Positions 16,546 to 24,823 of a DNA stretch of 64,000 nt are shown here, one piece after another. Numbering within the stretch: position 1 is the first letter of the stretch; every line of letters begins with the position of its first letter. Location: positions 1 to 64,000 of the forward strand of contig CANQBM010000005.1 of assembly GCA_947589575.1 (NCBI GenBank), read 5' to 3'. Source of the DNA: an uncultured Clostridia bacterium (GTDB taxonomy: Bacteria; Bacillota; Clostridia; Oscillospirales; Acutalibacteraceae). The notes under the pieces were generated by a model. The model had not been told where the DNA came from. It did no database searches and worked only from the letters and a program-made list of their open reading frames with translations. Position numbers and translations under genes: made by a program.

Positions 16546-17487
16546 TTATATTTTTCTTATACTTATTTCTCCGCTTCTAAGGACTGTATGCCCGCCGTTT
16601 TCAAGTTCTACTTCAAGTCCCCCGGTTTTATCAATCGCAACTGCGGTCGCGGGCGTTATTCTGCCGTTTTGAATAAACTTGATTTTCTGCCCGATTACAA
16701 GCGAATGACTGCGGTAATAATCAATAAAACTACCGTAATCGCCTACCGCGATATTAATAAGCTCATTTGTGACCTCAGCAATAAGACGGCTCCTGCTGAT
16801 TCCTGCGCCGAGACAGCCCGCGTCCTCAACATCATCCGGAAAATTTTCGGTCCTTATATTAATCCCTATTCCGATAATAACGCTTTCAACGGTTCCCTCT
16901 TCAAAATTTGTAATTGCCTCCGTTAAAATCCCGCAAATCTTTTTTCCGTCAAGGTAAACGTCGTTTACCCATTTGATTTTCGGCTTTTTATCCGTCATCC
17001 GTTCGACAGCTCTGCAAACCGCAACCGCCGCTGCCGTTGTGGCGGTAACGGCATTTTGCAGACTCGAATGAGGTCTTATAACTAAACTGAAATAAACGCC
17101 TGTAAGCGCAGGTGAATAAAAGCTTTTTCCCTGTCTGCCCCTGCCTTGCGTCTGTCTGTCGGCAGTTACCAAAAACGCTCCCTGCTTTCCGTCGGCAATC
17201 ATCCGCTTACAGCAATTATTTGTTGAGTCAACAGACGGATAATAAAAGACATCAATCTGTTGACTGAGATTAGTCTTTATTTTACGCGCGGAAATCTTAT
17301 CGTTATTATCCGTAAGTCTGTAACCCCTGTTAGTAACTGCATCAATTTCATATCCGTCTCTAATAAGATTATTTACTGCTTTCCACACAGCAGCACGACT
17401 TTTGCCGAATTTTACGGCAAGCTGCTGTCCGCTTATGTAATCATCACTTTTAAGAAGTTCAATCAAAATATCATTTTTCAGACTCAT
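16546..17487 (-). CDS. birA: Biotin-protein ligase/biotin operon repressor
   Basis: A 313-residue bifunctional BirA. Residues 1-65 form a winged helix (YISGQQLAVKFGKSRAAVWKAVNNL) for repression of biotin genes. The ligase domain has the biotinyl-AMP loop GRGRQGKSFYSP, a KWVNDVYLDGKKICGIL segment with the catalytic Lys region, and GIGINI; a small SH3-like C-terminal domain follows. It attaches biotin to carboxylase carrier proteins. AGAGGT precedes the ATG by about five bases. No biotin biosynthesis gene is in the window. Confidence 0.94.
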   Translation of the reverse strand: MSLKNDILIELLKSDDYISGQQLAVKFGKSRAAVWKAVNNLIRDGYEIDAVTNRGYRLTDNNDKISARKIKTNLSQQIDVFYYPSVDSTNNCCKRMIADGKQGAFLVTADRQTQGRGRQGKSFYSPALTGVYFSLVIRPHSSLQNAVTATTAAAVAVCRAVERMTDKKPKIKWVNDVYLDGKKICGILTEAITNFEEGTVESVIIGIGINIRTENFPDDVEDAGCLGAGISRSRLIAEVTNELINIAVGDYGSFIDYYRSHSLVIGQKIKFIQNGRITPATAVAIDKTGGLEVELENGGHTVLRSGEISIRKI

Positions 17488-17524
17488 TGTTTACCTCTTT
17501 TCTTTTTATGGTTTACAATTTGTA

Positions 17525-17560
17525 TAAAGCAAAAGCGCCCGAAGTACAAGGCGCTTTGAT
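17525..17560 (-). terminator. Terminator after degV
   Basis: AAAGCGCC (17532-17539) and GGCGCTTT (17550-17557) pair around a 10-base loop. On the minus strand the stem is followed by a modest T-rich run just after the degV stop. Confidence 0.65.
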
Positions 17561-17561
17561 T

Positions 17562-18416
17562 TTATTTTCTGATATAAAAAACAGCAAGCGTTTTTGGACC
17601 GCAGTGAGAAGAAATGGTACATTTTGCATCCGCGAGGATAACCTCGCCGAAATCCGCCTTTCCCTCGATAACGCCCTTTGCAAAACTGATAATATCGGGG
17701 CTGATACCGCCGCTGTTCGCAATAACAATCCTCGATGTGTCTATTTTATTTATATCCTTTAAGGTGTCGTTTATATACTGCTTATAAACAACATCCATTT
17801 TACCTCTGTATTTTTTTGCGACATCAAGCTTTCCTGTCTTTGGGTCAACGGCTATACTCGGCTTGATACCGAGAACATTCGCGCTGAATTTCGCGACGCC
17901 GGAGCATCTTCCGCCTTTGTGAAGATACTCGAGATTATCAAGAACAAAAGTTGTGCTTACCTTCGGAACAAGTGAATTAACTCTGTTTGCGATTTTTTTT
18001 GCGTCAAAGCCCTTTGCCCTGAAGTCACACGCCTTTAAAACCAAAAGCCCCATGCCTGTGCAAAGGCTTTTTGAATCAACGCAGTAAATATTATCAAATT
18101 CCGACGCGGCAATGCACGCATTCTGGTAACTTGAGGAAATAGCAGATGAAAGACCGATATGAACAACAGACTTTCCCTCCTTAGCCGCCTTTTCAAACAC
18201 CTCATAATACTGCGCGGGAGTAACCGCTGATGTTTTGGGAAGTATACCTGTCCTTTCCACATATTCATAAATATCCTTAGGGAAAACGTCTACACCGTCA
18301 AGATATGTTTTATCACCTAAAAGCACGGAAAGAGGAGTTATAATAATATTATTTTTTTCAATAATATGAGACGGCAAATCACATGTTGAATCCGCCGTAA
18401 TTACAACTTCTTTCAC
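17562..18416 (-). CDS. DegV family fatty-acid-binding protein
   Basis: A 284-residue DegV protein. It begins with VITADSTCDLP, then PLSVLLGDKTYLDGVD, HIGLSSAISSSYQNA (a fatty-acid carboxylate-binding segment), VDSKSLCTGMGLLV, LEYLHKGGRCSG and the closing CTISSHCGPKTLAVF. DegV proteins (FakB) bind a fatty acid so that FakA can phosphorylate it; no FakA is adjacent. The start is a GTG with GGGAGG nine bases upstream. It appears monocistronic between birA and a long lipoprotein-like gene. Confidence 0.93.
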   Translation of the reverse strand: MKEVVITADSTCDLPSHIIEKNNIIITPLSVLLGDKTYLDGVDVFPKDIYEYVERTGILPKTSAVTPAQYYEVFEKAAKEGKSVVHIGLSSAISSSYQNACIAASEFDNIYCVDSKSLCTGMGLLVLKACDFRAKGFDAKKIANRVNSLVPKVSTTFVLDNLEYLHKGGRCSGVAKFSANVLGIKPSIAVDPKTGKLDVAKKYRGKMDVVYKQYINDTLKDINKIDTSRIVIANSGGISPDIISFAKGVIEGKADFGEVILADAKCTISSHCGPKTLAVFYIRK

Positions 18417-18510
18417 TTTACTAATCCTCCCATTCTTTTATTGAAGTATGATAGCATACGAAAGCTCAATAATCAACTTTAATTAATTAAGTTTAGAAAT
18501 TGTTTATAAG

Positions 18511-19830
18511 CTATACGCCGAATTTAATAAAAACCTTGTCAAAATCCTCTTTGTCATAAGTTTTGTCAAAATTAATTATAAGTTTACTGCTCTTATTGTC
18601 GTTCTTAACACTACAAGTATATGCAATATTTACCTCATTCTTTTCGCCATAGTTAAATAAAACCGAAAAAACACCGGAATTGACCATATTTTGTGAAAAT
18701 GTATAACCATCCTTCGCTGTAAACTCAACTGAGCTTTGAGTAAATTTTACAGTATCAACACACTTGATTTTACTCGGCAGTGTTTCAAAATACTGTGTAC
18801 TGCTGCTTGACGTATTACTTAATGAAAACTCTGTTTCAATCCAGTCAATGTCGGTGCTGACAAAATTAGTGTTTTTGCTCGCGTTGCTTATAACACAGCT
18901 CCATTTGCTTTTGGCGGTATCTCTCGGATCATTGACTCTGTAATCCGGATTTGCTTTAAAAACGATTGTTTTAGGCACAATACTAAAACTTTTATCAAAT
19001 ATATCCAAATCGCAGTGAATATCGCCTATATATTGTTTGCCCGCAAATTCGTCATAATCAGCAAGCACCTGAATATCAAGTGAAATATCTCCGTTTTTCT
19101 CATTAAGATTATAGATTCCGGCACCCATGCTCCAGCTCTTCAACGTATAATATTTATTCTTTACATCAGTTAACGCCTGCGCGTATCCGACATGTTTATT
19201 TGTTGTAATTCCGGTGTTTTTGTTATATGATATTTCTTCATTAATATCATCCATAGTAAACTGCAAAAACTTTTTACAATTCTTAAGCTGTGTCAGTTCA
19301 CATTTAATTGACTCGTCAAAAGGAACTTTCCACGTATTGGTTGAAGCAATTATAGATGAAAAAGTTTTTTCTCCCGTTCTCTGTGTTACAGGTTTAAACA
19401 TATAAAGGGCATACGTATACTTTGCTTTTTTTTCGTTATCCTTTTTTTCCTGCAGACCGTTGACTATTTTAATCAGCAGTTCGTTTTCGCCGTCGTCATC
19501 ATAATCTTTGCAAAAAATTTTAGGGGTTTCACATTTTACAGAATATGACCATGATTCAAATTCTCTCTTGTATTCCCCATGAACAACCGTAACTTTTTTC
19601 CCGTCATAGTAAAGCTGATAATCGTTTTTCTTGTCCTCAACAAGAAGTTGCCTTTCTCCCTCTTTTTTTTCGGGCGTCTGTGAGGTTTCTTCTTTTTCGG
19701 TTGTCCTGAAAGCCGTAGATATTTCGGAGGATTGATTTTCAATCTTTCGATTTCTGTACTGATATGAAAAAGCAAATACACCTGATACAGCAATCAGCAG
19801 TGTGAAAATTATTATAATCTGTTTCTTCAT
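18511..19830 (-). CDS. Exported or membrane-anchored protein of unknown function
   Basis: A 439-residue protein with one N-terminal hydrophobic segment (IIIIFTLLIAVSGVFAFSY), a Lys/Glu/Thr-rich linker to about residue 65 and a large beta-rich remainder. Residues 110-118 (DYDDDGENE) look like a calcium-binding FG-GAP/EF-like loop, as in many clostridial exported proteins of unknown role. No catalytic motif is evident. It is the last gene of the lexA-mrp-comEB-HAD cluster, 15 bases after the HAD gene, but its role need not be linked to it. Confidence 0.75.
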   Translation of the reverse strand: MKKQIIIIFTLLIAVSGVFAFSYQYRNRKIENQSSEISTAFRTTEKEETSQTPEKKEGERQLLVEDKKNDYQLYYDGKKVTVVHGEYKREFESWSYSVKCETPKIFCKDYDDDGENELLIKIVNGLQEKKDNEKKAKYTYALYMFKPVTQRTGEKTFSSIIASTNTWKVPFDESIKCELTQLKNCKKFLQFTMDDINEEISYNKNTGITTNKHVGYAQALTDVKNKYYTLKSWSMGAGIYNLNEKNGDISLDIQVLADYDEFAGKQYIGDIHCDLDIFDKSFSIVPKTIVFKANPDYRVNDPRDTAKSKWSCVISNASKNTNFVSTDIDWIETEFSLSNTSSSSTQYFETLPSKIKCVDTVKFTQSSVEFTAKDGYTFSQNMVNSGVFSVLFNYGEKNEVNIAYTCSVKNDNKSSKLIINFDKTYDKEDFDKVFIKFGV

Positions 19831-19845
19831 CGCTATCCCTCAAAA

Positions 19846-20445
19846 TTAATCTTTATATACCTCGTTAAATTTAAACGGCACCCTTTCACCATTTACAATA
19901 TGATAACAGCTTTGCCCCAAGGAAAAAATCGGTCTGTCGTGACAAATTGAATCTGAGTAAACATCAATAACTCTTATGCTGTCTTTGTCAAACTCCTGAT
20001 AAAGTCTTTTTACCTTTTCTTCATTTCGGCAGTTTTCACCTATAATCGCGCCCGTTTTTCTGTTATGTCTTGTGCATATAAGCTTGTCAAATCCGAGCCT
20101 TTTGCGGATTTCGTCAAGTAGGAAATCAGGAGACGCGCTTATGACAACCGAATATCTTTTTCTGTTATAAAACCATTTATGTACCTCGCCCTCATGTTTG
20201 TCCCAAAAACCTTTCACCGCTTTTTCAAGCGGAATAAAAGGGACAAACATAAAGCATATCTTTTTAAATGAGGTAAAACTTATGATGTGGGAAAGCATAA
20301 GCAAAATGGCAATTAATAAAAGAGGCAGGGCTAACGGCAGAAGCAGAAAAAGATAAGGATAATGCAAAAGACAGTATCCGCAAAAAAGCGAACCGCTGTC
20401 AAAAGGAACAATGGTTTTGTCAAAATCGTAAATATCAATATCCAT
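19846..20445 (-). CDS. HAD-IB family phosphatase-like hydrolase
   Basis: A 199-residue HAD superfamily protein. Motif I is DFDKTIVPFDS (nucleophile Asp at about residue 7, general acid Asp9), motif II VVISASPDFLL, and motif III/IV lies around RVIDVYSDSICHDRPIF. A hydrophobic hairpin (about residues 30-55, YLFLLLPLALPLLLIAILLML) replaces the usual cap, suggesting membrane association. HAD-IB proteins include phosphoserine phosphatases and lipid-phosphate phosphatases; with the membrane hairpin the latter seems more likely. It lies five bases downstream of the dCMP deaminase gene. Confidence 0.82.
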   Translation of the reverse strand: MDIDIYDFDKTIVPFDSGSLFCGYCLLHYPYLFLLLPLALPLLLIAILLMLSHIISFTSFKKICFMFVPFIPLEKAVKGFWDKHEGEVHKWFYNRKRYSVVISASPDFLLDEIRKRLGFDKLICTRHNRKTGAIIGENCRNEEKVKRLYQEFDKDSIRVIDVYSDSICHDRPIFSLGQSCYHIVNGERVPFKFNEVYKD

Positions 20446-20450
20446 ATATA

Positions 20451-20948
20451 TTATATTCCCTCGCTGTTAAAATCTATTGTCAGCGATTTATCCGATTCAA
20501 AATGGGTAAGCTTTATACCGGCGCAGTTAAGCATCCTTTTGCTCGCCTGCACCAAGTCTGTATCCTTATACTTATCGCTTATGTAAATAACCTCTTTGAT
20601 TCCGCTTTGGATAATTGCCTTAGCGCACTCATTACACGGAAAAAGAGCCACATAAATCCGGCAATCCTTAAGACTGTTTCCTCCGGCGTTTAAAATCGCG
20701 TTCAGCTCCGCATGGCAGACGTACGGATATTTTGTACTACTCTCTCTGTCGCCGCTGCGCTCCCACGGAAATTCATCATCACTGCAGCCGCGCGGGAAAC
20801 CGTTGTAGCCTACCGACATTATCTTGTTATCATCGTTTACAATACACGCGCCCACCTGTGTGCTCGGGTCCTTACTCCTCTGCGAGGCAAGAATTGCCAC
20901 GCCCATAAAGTATTCGTCCCAGTTTATATACCCTTCTCTTTTAGCCAT
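20451..20948 (-). CDS. comEB: dCMP deaminase (ComEB-like)
   Basis: A 165-residue zinc deaminase converting dCMP to dUMP for dTTP synthesis. The zinc and catalytic motifs are CHAELNAIL (His and catalytic Glu) and PCNECAKAI. The allosteric-type dCMP deaminase pattern STQVGACIVNDDNKIMSVGYNGFPRG is present near the N terminus. Gene spacing is six bases to mrp and five to the HAD gene, so it is part of a tight operon. Cytosolic. Confidence 0.93.
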   Translation of the reverse strand: MAKREGYINWDEYFMGVAILASQRSKDPSTQVGACIVNDDNKIMSVGYNGFPRGCSDDEFPWERSGDRESSTKYPYVCHAELNAILNAGGNSLKDCRIYVALFPCNECAKAIIQSGIKEVIYISDKYKDTDLVQASKRMLNCAGIKLTHFESDKSLTIDFNSEGI

Positions 20949-20954
20949 ATTTGT

Positions 20955-21782
20955 TTATTCTCCCTTTAACACAGAAACAAATTCGTTAAGCTCCTCACAG
21001 CAGGCATCATAAATTCTGCCTTTATCAACCAAATTGTTTATTTCAGGATTAATAGGCAGCTTTGCCAGAACAGGCACACCTAGTTCATCAGCCGTTTCAT
21101 CAATCTTTGACTCACCGAAAATATTTATTTTTCTTTTACATTCATCACATATATAGTAACTCATATTTTCAATCAGACCGAGAACGGGAACATCCATCAT
21201 CTTAGCCATATTGTACGCCTTATTAACTATCATTTTAACCAAATCCTGAGGAGTTGATACAATAATTATTCCGTCAACCGGAAGACTCTGGAAAACGGTT
21301 AGCGCAACATCGCCTGTTCCCGGAGGCATATCAACAAAAAGATAATCAAGCTCTCCCCAGCGAACATCGCTCCAAAACTGCTCTATAACTCCGCTGATAA
21401 CGGGGCCTCGCCATACAACGGGAGAATTTACATCCTCAAGCAAAAGGTTAATGCTCATTACTTTAATTCCGCCGTCGGTAACAGCGGGGAGCAAACATTC
21501 CTCATCCTGCATAGCGCGTGATGTAATACCAAAGGATTTGGGAACGGACGGTCCTGTAACATCAGCGTCAAGTATGCCTGTTTTCAATCCTGCTTTTGCG
21601 CACATTGACGCAAGCAGACAGGAAACAAGGCTTTTTCCTACACCGCCTTTACCGCTTACAATACCGATTACCTTTTTAATTTTTGAGTATTTGTTCATAG
21701 GTTTAAGAAAATCCTCTTTTGACGCCATTCTTGAAGAACAGTTTTCCTGACAGCTTGAACAATCATGTGAACATTCGCTCAT
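20955..21782 (-). CDS. mrp: Mrp/NBP35-type Fe-S cluster carrier ATPase
   Basis: A 275-residue P-loop protein. It has a deviant Walker A SGKGGVGKSLVS at about 42-53, VFVDMPPGTGD and the family's Cys motif CDECKRK (two Cys, about residue 215) used for cluster binding at the dimer interface. The N terminus carries an extra Cys/His cluster (CSHDCSSCQENC), common in clostridial Mrp proteins. It delivers Fe-S clusters to apoproteins. It lies 52 bases after lexA on the same strand and six bases before comEB. Confidence 0.93.
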   Translation of the reverse strand: MSECSHDCSSCQENCSSRMASKEDFLKPMNKYSKIKKVIGIVSGKGGVGKSLVSCLLASMCAKAGLKTGILDADVTGPSVPKSFGITSRAMQDEECLLPAVTDGGIKVMSINLLLEDVNSPVVWRGPVISGVIEQFWSDVRWGELDYLFVDMPPGTGDVALTVFQSLPVDGIIIVSTPQDLVKMIVNKAYNMAKMMDVPVLGLIENMSYYICDECKRKINIFGESKIDETADELGVPVLAKLPINPEINNLVDKGRIYDACCEELNEFVSVLKGE

Positions 21783-21834
21783 TTATATCACCATCCATAA
21801 TTTTTAATGATTTTATCATATTGAATTTAAAATA

Positions 21835-22422
21835 TCAATAGGAGCGCACCAGGGTTTTCACTCTGCCTAAAACAGCGCATTCATCAACAATAATCGGATC
21901 ATATTTATCATTCTCCGGCTGTAATCTGAAATGCCCGTTTTCCTTGTAAAACCGCTTTACCGTTGCCTCATTATCAATAAGCGCTACAACAATTTCTCCG
22001 TTATCCGCTACAGGCGTCTGCTCAACGACAACTATATCCCCGTCAAAAATACCTGCATTTACCATTGAGTCGCCCTTTACGTGCAACGCGAAAAGGTTAT
22101 TCCCGCTTATACCAGACAGCGCAATATAATCCTCAATCTGCTGAGTTGCAAGAATAGGAATACCTGCGGTTACAGTACCGACAAGCGGAATGTGTCTTAC
22201 ATTTGCGGCGCTCGCGCAGATACGGATTGTTCTTTTTAAATTGGAATCACGCTTAATATATCCGGCCGCCTCAAGCGCATTAAGATTATACTGAACAGAT
22301 GAAGTGGAGCGCAGCCGCACAGCCTCGCCTATTTCCCTTACGGAAGGAGCCACGCCTCTCTTTGATATTATTTCCTTTATGTAATTAAAAATTTCAATTT
22401 GTTTTTCATTTAAATTTTCCAT
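21835..22422 (-). CDS. lexA: LexA repressor
   Basis: A 195-residue SOS repressor. The winged-helix domain (about 1-65) reads VAPSVREIGEAVRLRSTSSVQYNLNALE in two blocks. The protease domain has the Ala-Gly self-cleavage site in TVTAGIPIL, the catalytic Ser in GDSMVNAG and the Lys in EATVKRF. The ATG at 22422 follows GGGAGG; a longer frame from 22458 has no ribosome site. A promoter with a degenerate SOS-like palindrome lies upstream, consistent with self-regulation. Confidence 0.95.
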   Translation of the reverse strand: MENLNEKQIEIFNYIKEIISKRGVAPSVREIGEAVRLRSTSSVQYNLNALEAAGYIKRDSNLKRTIRICASAANVRHIPLVGTVTAGIPILATQQIEDYIALSGISGNNLFALHVKGDSMVNAGIFDGDIVVVEQTPVADNGEIVVALIDNEATVKRFYKENGHFRLQPENDKYDPIIVDECAVLGRVKTLVRSY

Positions 22423-22448
22423 ACAAACCTCCCGGCAGTTCTTATAAT

Positions 22449-22487
22449 ATAATAACATTATATATAATGCCTGTCAAACATTTGTGC
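22449..22487 (-). promoter_or_regulatory. lexA promoter with possible SOS box
   Basis: Minus strand: TTGACA (22472-22477), 17-base spacer, TATTAT (22449-22454). Overlapping the -35 is CAAACATTTGTGC (22475-22487), which resembles the Firmicute LexA box CGAAC-N4-GTTCG with about four mismatches. The promoter is convincing; the operator is tentative. Confidence 0.6.
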
Positions 22488-22566
22488 ATTTTAAATTAAT
22501 GAATTGAAATAAGCTGTGTTTTTTATATTATCAACTTAATTACCTGATGTGCATATAAAAAAAGTG

Positions 22567-22595
22567 TTGACAAATAATGATTAATAAGATATAAT
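22567..22595 (+). promoter_or_regulatory. Perfect-consensus promoter of the tRNA cluster
   Basis: TTGACA (22567-22572), exactly 17 bases, TATAAT (22590-22595): a full consensus sigma-A promoter, 23 bases before the first tRNA. This suits a strongly expressed stable-RNA operon. Confidence 0.88.
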
Positions 22596-22618
22596 TTTGC
22601 TTGCACAAAAAACTGTAT

Positions 22619-22695
22619 GGCTTTATAGCTCAGTTGGCTAGAGCACGCGGTTCATACCCGCGGTGTCACTGGTTCGAATCCAGTTAAAGCCACCA
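22619..22695 (+). tRNA. tRNA-Met (CAT)
   Basis: A cloverleaf with acceptor GGCTTTA/TAAAGCC, D arm GCTC/GAGC, anticodon stem CGCGG/CCGCG with loop TTCATAC (anticodon CAT), and T arm CTGG-TTCGAAT-CCAG. CCA is encoded. A paired first base (G1-C72) argues for an elongator rather than an initiator. A tRNA-Ile with modified CAT is possible, but the loop and stem look like Met. Confidence 0.92.
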
Positions 22696-22697
22696 AC

Positions 22698-22772
22698 GGC
22701 CCGGTGGTCAAGAGGTTAAGACACCGCCCTTTCACGGCGGTAACACGGGTTCAATTCCCGTCCGGGTCACCA
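22698..22772 (+). tRNA. tRNA-Glu (TTC)
   Basis: Two bases after the Met gene. Acceptor GGCCCGG/CCGGGTC (one G-T pair), anticodon stem CCGCC/GGCGG with loop CTTTCAC (anticodon TTC), T loop TTCAATT, and encoded CCA. Confidence 0.93.
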
Positions 22773-22774
22773 TA

Positions 22775-22806
22775 AGACACCTGAAAAATTTCAGGTGTCT
22801 CTTTAT
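22775..22806 (+). terminator. Terminator-like hairpin between tRNA-Glu and tRNA-Arg
   Basis: The stem AGACACCTGAAA / TTTCAGGTGTCT is followed by CTTTATT. The T-run is short, so read-through to tRNA-Arg may occur. Confidence 0.65.
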
Positions 22807-22816
22807 TAATGAAGAT

Positions 22817-22893
22817 GTCTCCGTAGCTCAGCAGGATAGAGCGTTCGCCTCCTAAGCGAAAGGCCGTGGGTTCGAATCCCGCCGGGGACGCCA
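22817..22893 (+). tRNA. tRNA-Arg (CCT)
   Basis: Acceptor GTCTCCG/CGGGGAC (one T-G pair), D arm GCTC/GAGC, anticodon stem TTCGC/GCGAA with loop CTCCTAA (anticodon CCT, codon AGG), T arm GTGGG-TTCGAAT-CCCGC. CCA is encoded. Confidence 0.93.
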
Positions 22894-22927
22894 TATCAAA
22901 CCGGCAAAACAGATGCCGGCTTCTAAA

Positions 22928-22956
22928 GCCCCGGACATACCGGGGTTTTTATTTTT
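22928..22956 (+). terminator. Terminator of the tRNA cluster
   Basis: CCCCGG-acata-CCGGGG followed by TTTTTATTTTT. A second GC-rich hairpin (ACCGGC/GCCGGC) precedes it. Confidence 0.85.
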
Positions 22957-23126
22957 AAAGCGCAAAGTTTATATTCCGTTTCAAATACAAACAGCAATTA
23001 CCAAAAATTAATAGACAGGTTACAACCATAGTGATATAATATTTACAAAATAATGATTTTAAATCTTATTTGTATATTTTGATTGTAGAATTTATATTAT
23101 AAATAATGGAACGGAGGTAATGAAAA

Positions 23127-23681
23127 ATGAGAAAAAACATTAAAATTACAGAAGGAATATTCCCCATGCCGGTATTAATGGTGGCAACCTATAATGAGGA
23201 TGGAAGTGTTAACGTTATGAACGCGGCGTGGGGAACTATGATTGAAAGAGATCGTATTGTATTAAGCTTAACCGAAACACATAAAACAGTAAAAAATATA
23301 AAGGAAAGAAAAGCATTTACTGTTTCAATAGCCGACAGTAAACATATTGCGCAAGCCGATTATTTTGGTATAGTATCGGGTAACAATACACCCGATAAAT
23401 TTGAAAAGAGCAAATTAACCGCAATCAAATCGGAAAATGTTGACGCACCGATTATAAATGAGTTTCCTATTTGTATGGAATGTGAATTTATTGAATACGG
23501 CGATTGCGGAGTAATAGGAAAAGTAGTCAATACAAGTGTTGATGAAAACGTAATGAACGGAAATGATGTTGATATTTCAAAGGTATCGGCTGTTGCGTTT
23601 GATCCATATACACACGGATATTATAAAGTTACCGAACGTGTAGGTAATGCTTTTAAAGACGGATTGCAGATTAAACAGTAA
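23127..23681 (+). CDS. Flavin reductase family protein
   Basis: A 184-residue FMN-binding split-barrel protein. It has PMPVLMVATYNEDGSVNVMNAAW at the start, RIVLSLTETHKTVKNIKE for the flavin phosphate, and FTVSIADSKHIAQADYFG, the same fold and landmarks as the flavin reductase at 13.4-14.0 kb. GGAGG lies upstream of the ATG at a normal distance. It stands alone after the tRNA cluster. Electron acceptor and donor are unknown. Confidence 0.87.
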   Translation: MRKNIKITEGIFPMPVLMVATYNEDGSVNVMNAAWGTMIERDRIVLSLTETHKTVKNIKERKAFTVSIADSKHIAQADYFGIVSGNNTPDKFEKSKLTAIKSENVDAPIINEFPICMECEFIEYGDCGVIGKVVNTSVDENVMNGNDVDISKVSAVAFDPYTHGYYKVTERVGNAFKDGLQIKQ

Positions 23682-23756
23682 TGCGGATTTTTAAAATACG
23701 CTATGCTATAATAATAAAAACTATATTTAACAATCATAGTTTAAAAGGACAATACC

Positions 23757-24356
23757 ATGGATCTAACAAATTTCAAATGGACAAGACAGCCGAAAGACTA
23801 TCGCTTTTATGATAATAAAGCTGAGATTGTAACTGCGCCATACACTGATTTATGGCAAAGAACATATTATAATTTTCAAAATGATAATGCGCCTGTATTA
23901 CAAATCGAAACCGATAAAAAGTTTTTCAGTTTTATAGTTAAAACAGATTTTTCCGAAAGCTGTCAGAGGTTTGATCAGTGCGGAATTGTTATGTATCTTG
24001 ACAGCAATAATTGGCTTAAATGCTCTGTTGAATATGAAAATGAGGATTTTCAGCATTTAGGCAGTGTTGTAACTAACGGAGGATATTCTGACTGGGCAAC
24101 TACTGTTATTCCTGCGTCAATAAAAACTATGTGGTATCGTTTTAGTCGTCGTGAGGCAGATTACTGTATTGAATGTTCCGAAGACGGGGTAAATTTTAAC
24201 CAAATGCGTATTTGCCATATGAACAAAGGCAATGGTAAAATTCAATTCGGAATTTATGCCTGTTCACCTGAAAATTCTTCATTCAAAGCTGTCTTTACCG
24301 ATTTGAAATTAACCGATTGCCAATGGAAAGCCCACGATGGACAACAGCCGGACTAA
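23757..24356 (+). CDS. DUF1349 family protein
   Basis: A 199-residue beta-sandwich protein of the DUF1349 (concanavalin-like) family. Landmarks are FKWTRQPKDY, TDLWQRTYYNF, FDQCGIVMYLDSNNWLKCSVEYE, SDWATT, the WYRFSRREADYCIECSEDG block and FGIYACSPENSSFKAVF. Family members are cytosolic, often annotated as regulation-of-enolase-like; the biochemical role is unsettled. No signal peptide. AAAGGA precedes the ATG by a normal gap. Monocistronic, with a terminator downstream. Confidence 0.87.
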   Translation: MDLTNFKWTRQPKDYRFYDNKAEIVTAPYTDLWQRTYYNFQNDNAPVLQIETDKKFFSFIVKTDFSESCQRFDQCGIVMYLDSNNWLKCSVEYENEDFQHLGSVVTNGGYSDWATTVIPASIKTMWYRFSRREADYCIECSEDGVNFNQMRICHMNKGNGKIQFGIYACSPENSSFKAVFTDLKLTDCQWKAHDGQQPD

Positions 24357-24400
24357 AAGTAATTTATGATTTATTAATAAAAATCTGCATGAAATAATAT

Positions 24401-24440
24401 AAGGGGATGCCTCACGTGAGTAAGACATCCCCTTTTGTTG
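24401..24440 (+). terminator. Intrinsic terminator
   Basis: AAGGGGATG ... CATCCCCTT with a 16-base loop containing CTCACGTGAG, then TTGTTG. It ends the DUF1349 transcript. Confidence 0.75.
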
Positions 24441-24566
24441 TGTCGTATCCCCTTTTGAAATAAAAAATTCAAAATTATATTTATCTTGTTATATGAATTA
24501 TTTTATGATATTATTTAAGCGGAATTACACTTTTTCAAATTTTCAAATTACAATGGAGGTGAAAAA

Positions 24567-24692
24567 ATGAAAGAAACGTATTTAAAGCCTGTTGCAAAAC
24601 TTGATGAATTTAAAACCGTCGATGTAATTACAACAAGCTACGGCGACGGCGGTGAAGGTAATGTTGACGGCGGTGATGAAGATTTAGGTTAG
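24567..24692 (+). CDS. Small leader-type peptide A (41 aa), RiPP-precursor-like
   Basis: An ATG with GGAGGTG seven bases upstream opens a 41-codon frame. The N-terminal half reads MKETYLKPVAKLDEFKTVD, then VITTS; the C-terminal half is Gly/Asp/Glu-rich (YGDGGEGNVDGGDEDLG). The first half matches the second small peptide in this window (42.87-42.99 kb) at most positions (MKExYxKP, EFxTVDxI), while the tails differ. A conserved leader plus variable tail is what RiPP precursors show. No maturation enzyme is adjacent; the next gene is an esterase 130 bases on. The role is inferred, not shown. Confidence 0.6.
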   Translation: MKETYLKPVAKLDEFKTVDVITTSYGDGGEGNVDGGDEDLG

Positions 24693-24823
24693 CGGAAAAC
24701 AGTTTTAAAAAATATTATCTGATAATTCAGTATTTTGAAAAAATAAAAATTACTATTTTAAATTAACATTGAATAAATATTTATATAAACTTTAATTATT
24801 TGAATGAATACGGAGGAGTAATT

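Noticed and set aside
22619-22893. tRNA cluster as an integration site for a mobile element
   Set aside because: No integrase, no duplicated tRNA 3' end downstream, and the following genes look ordinary.
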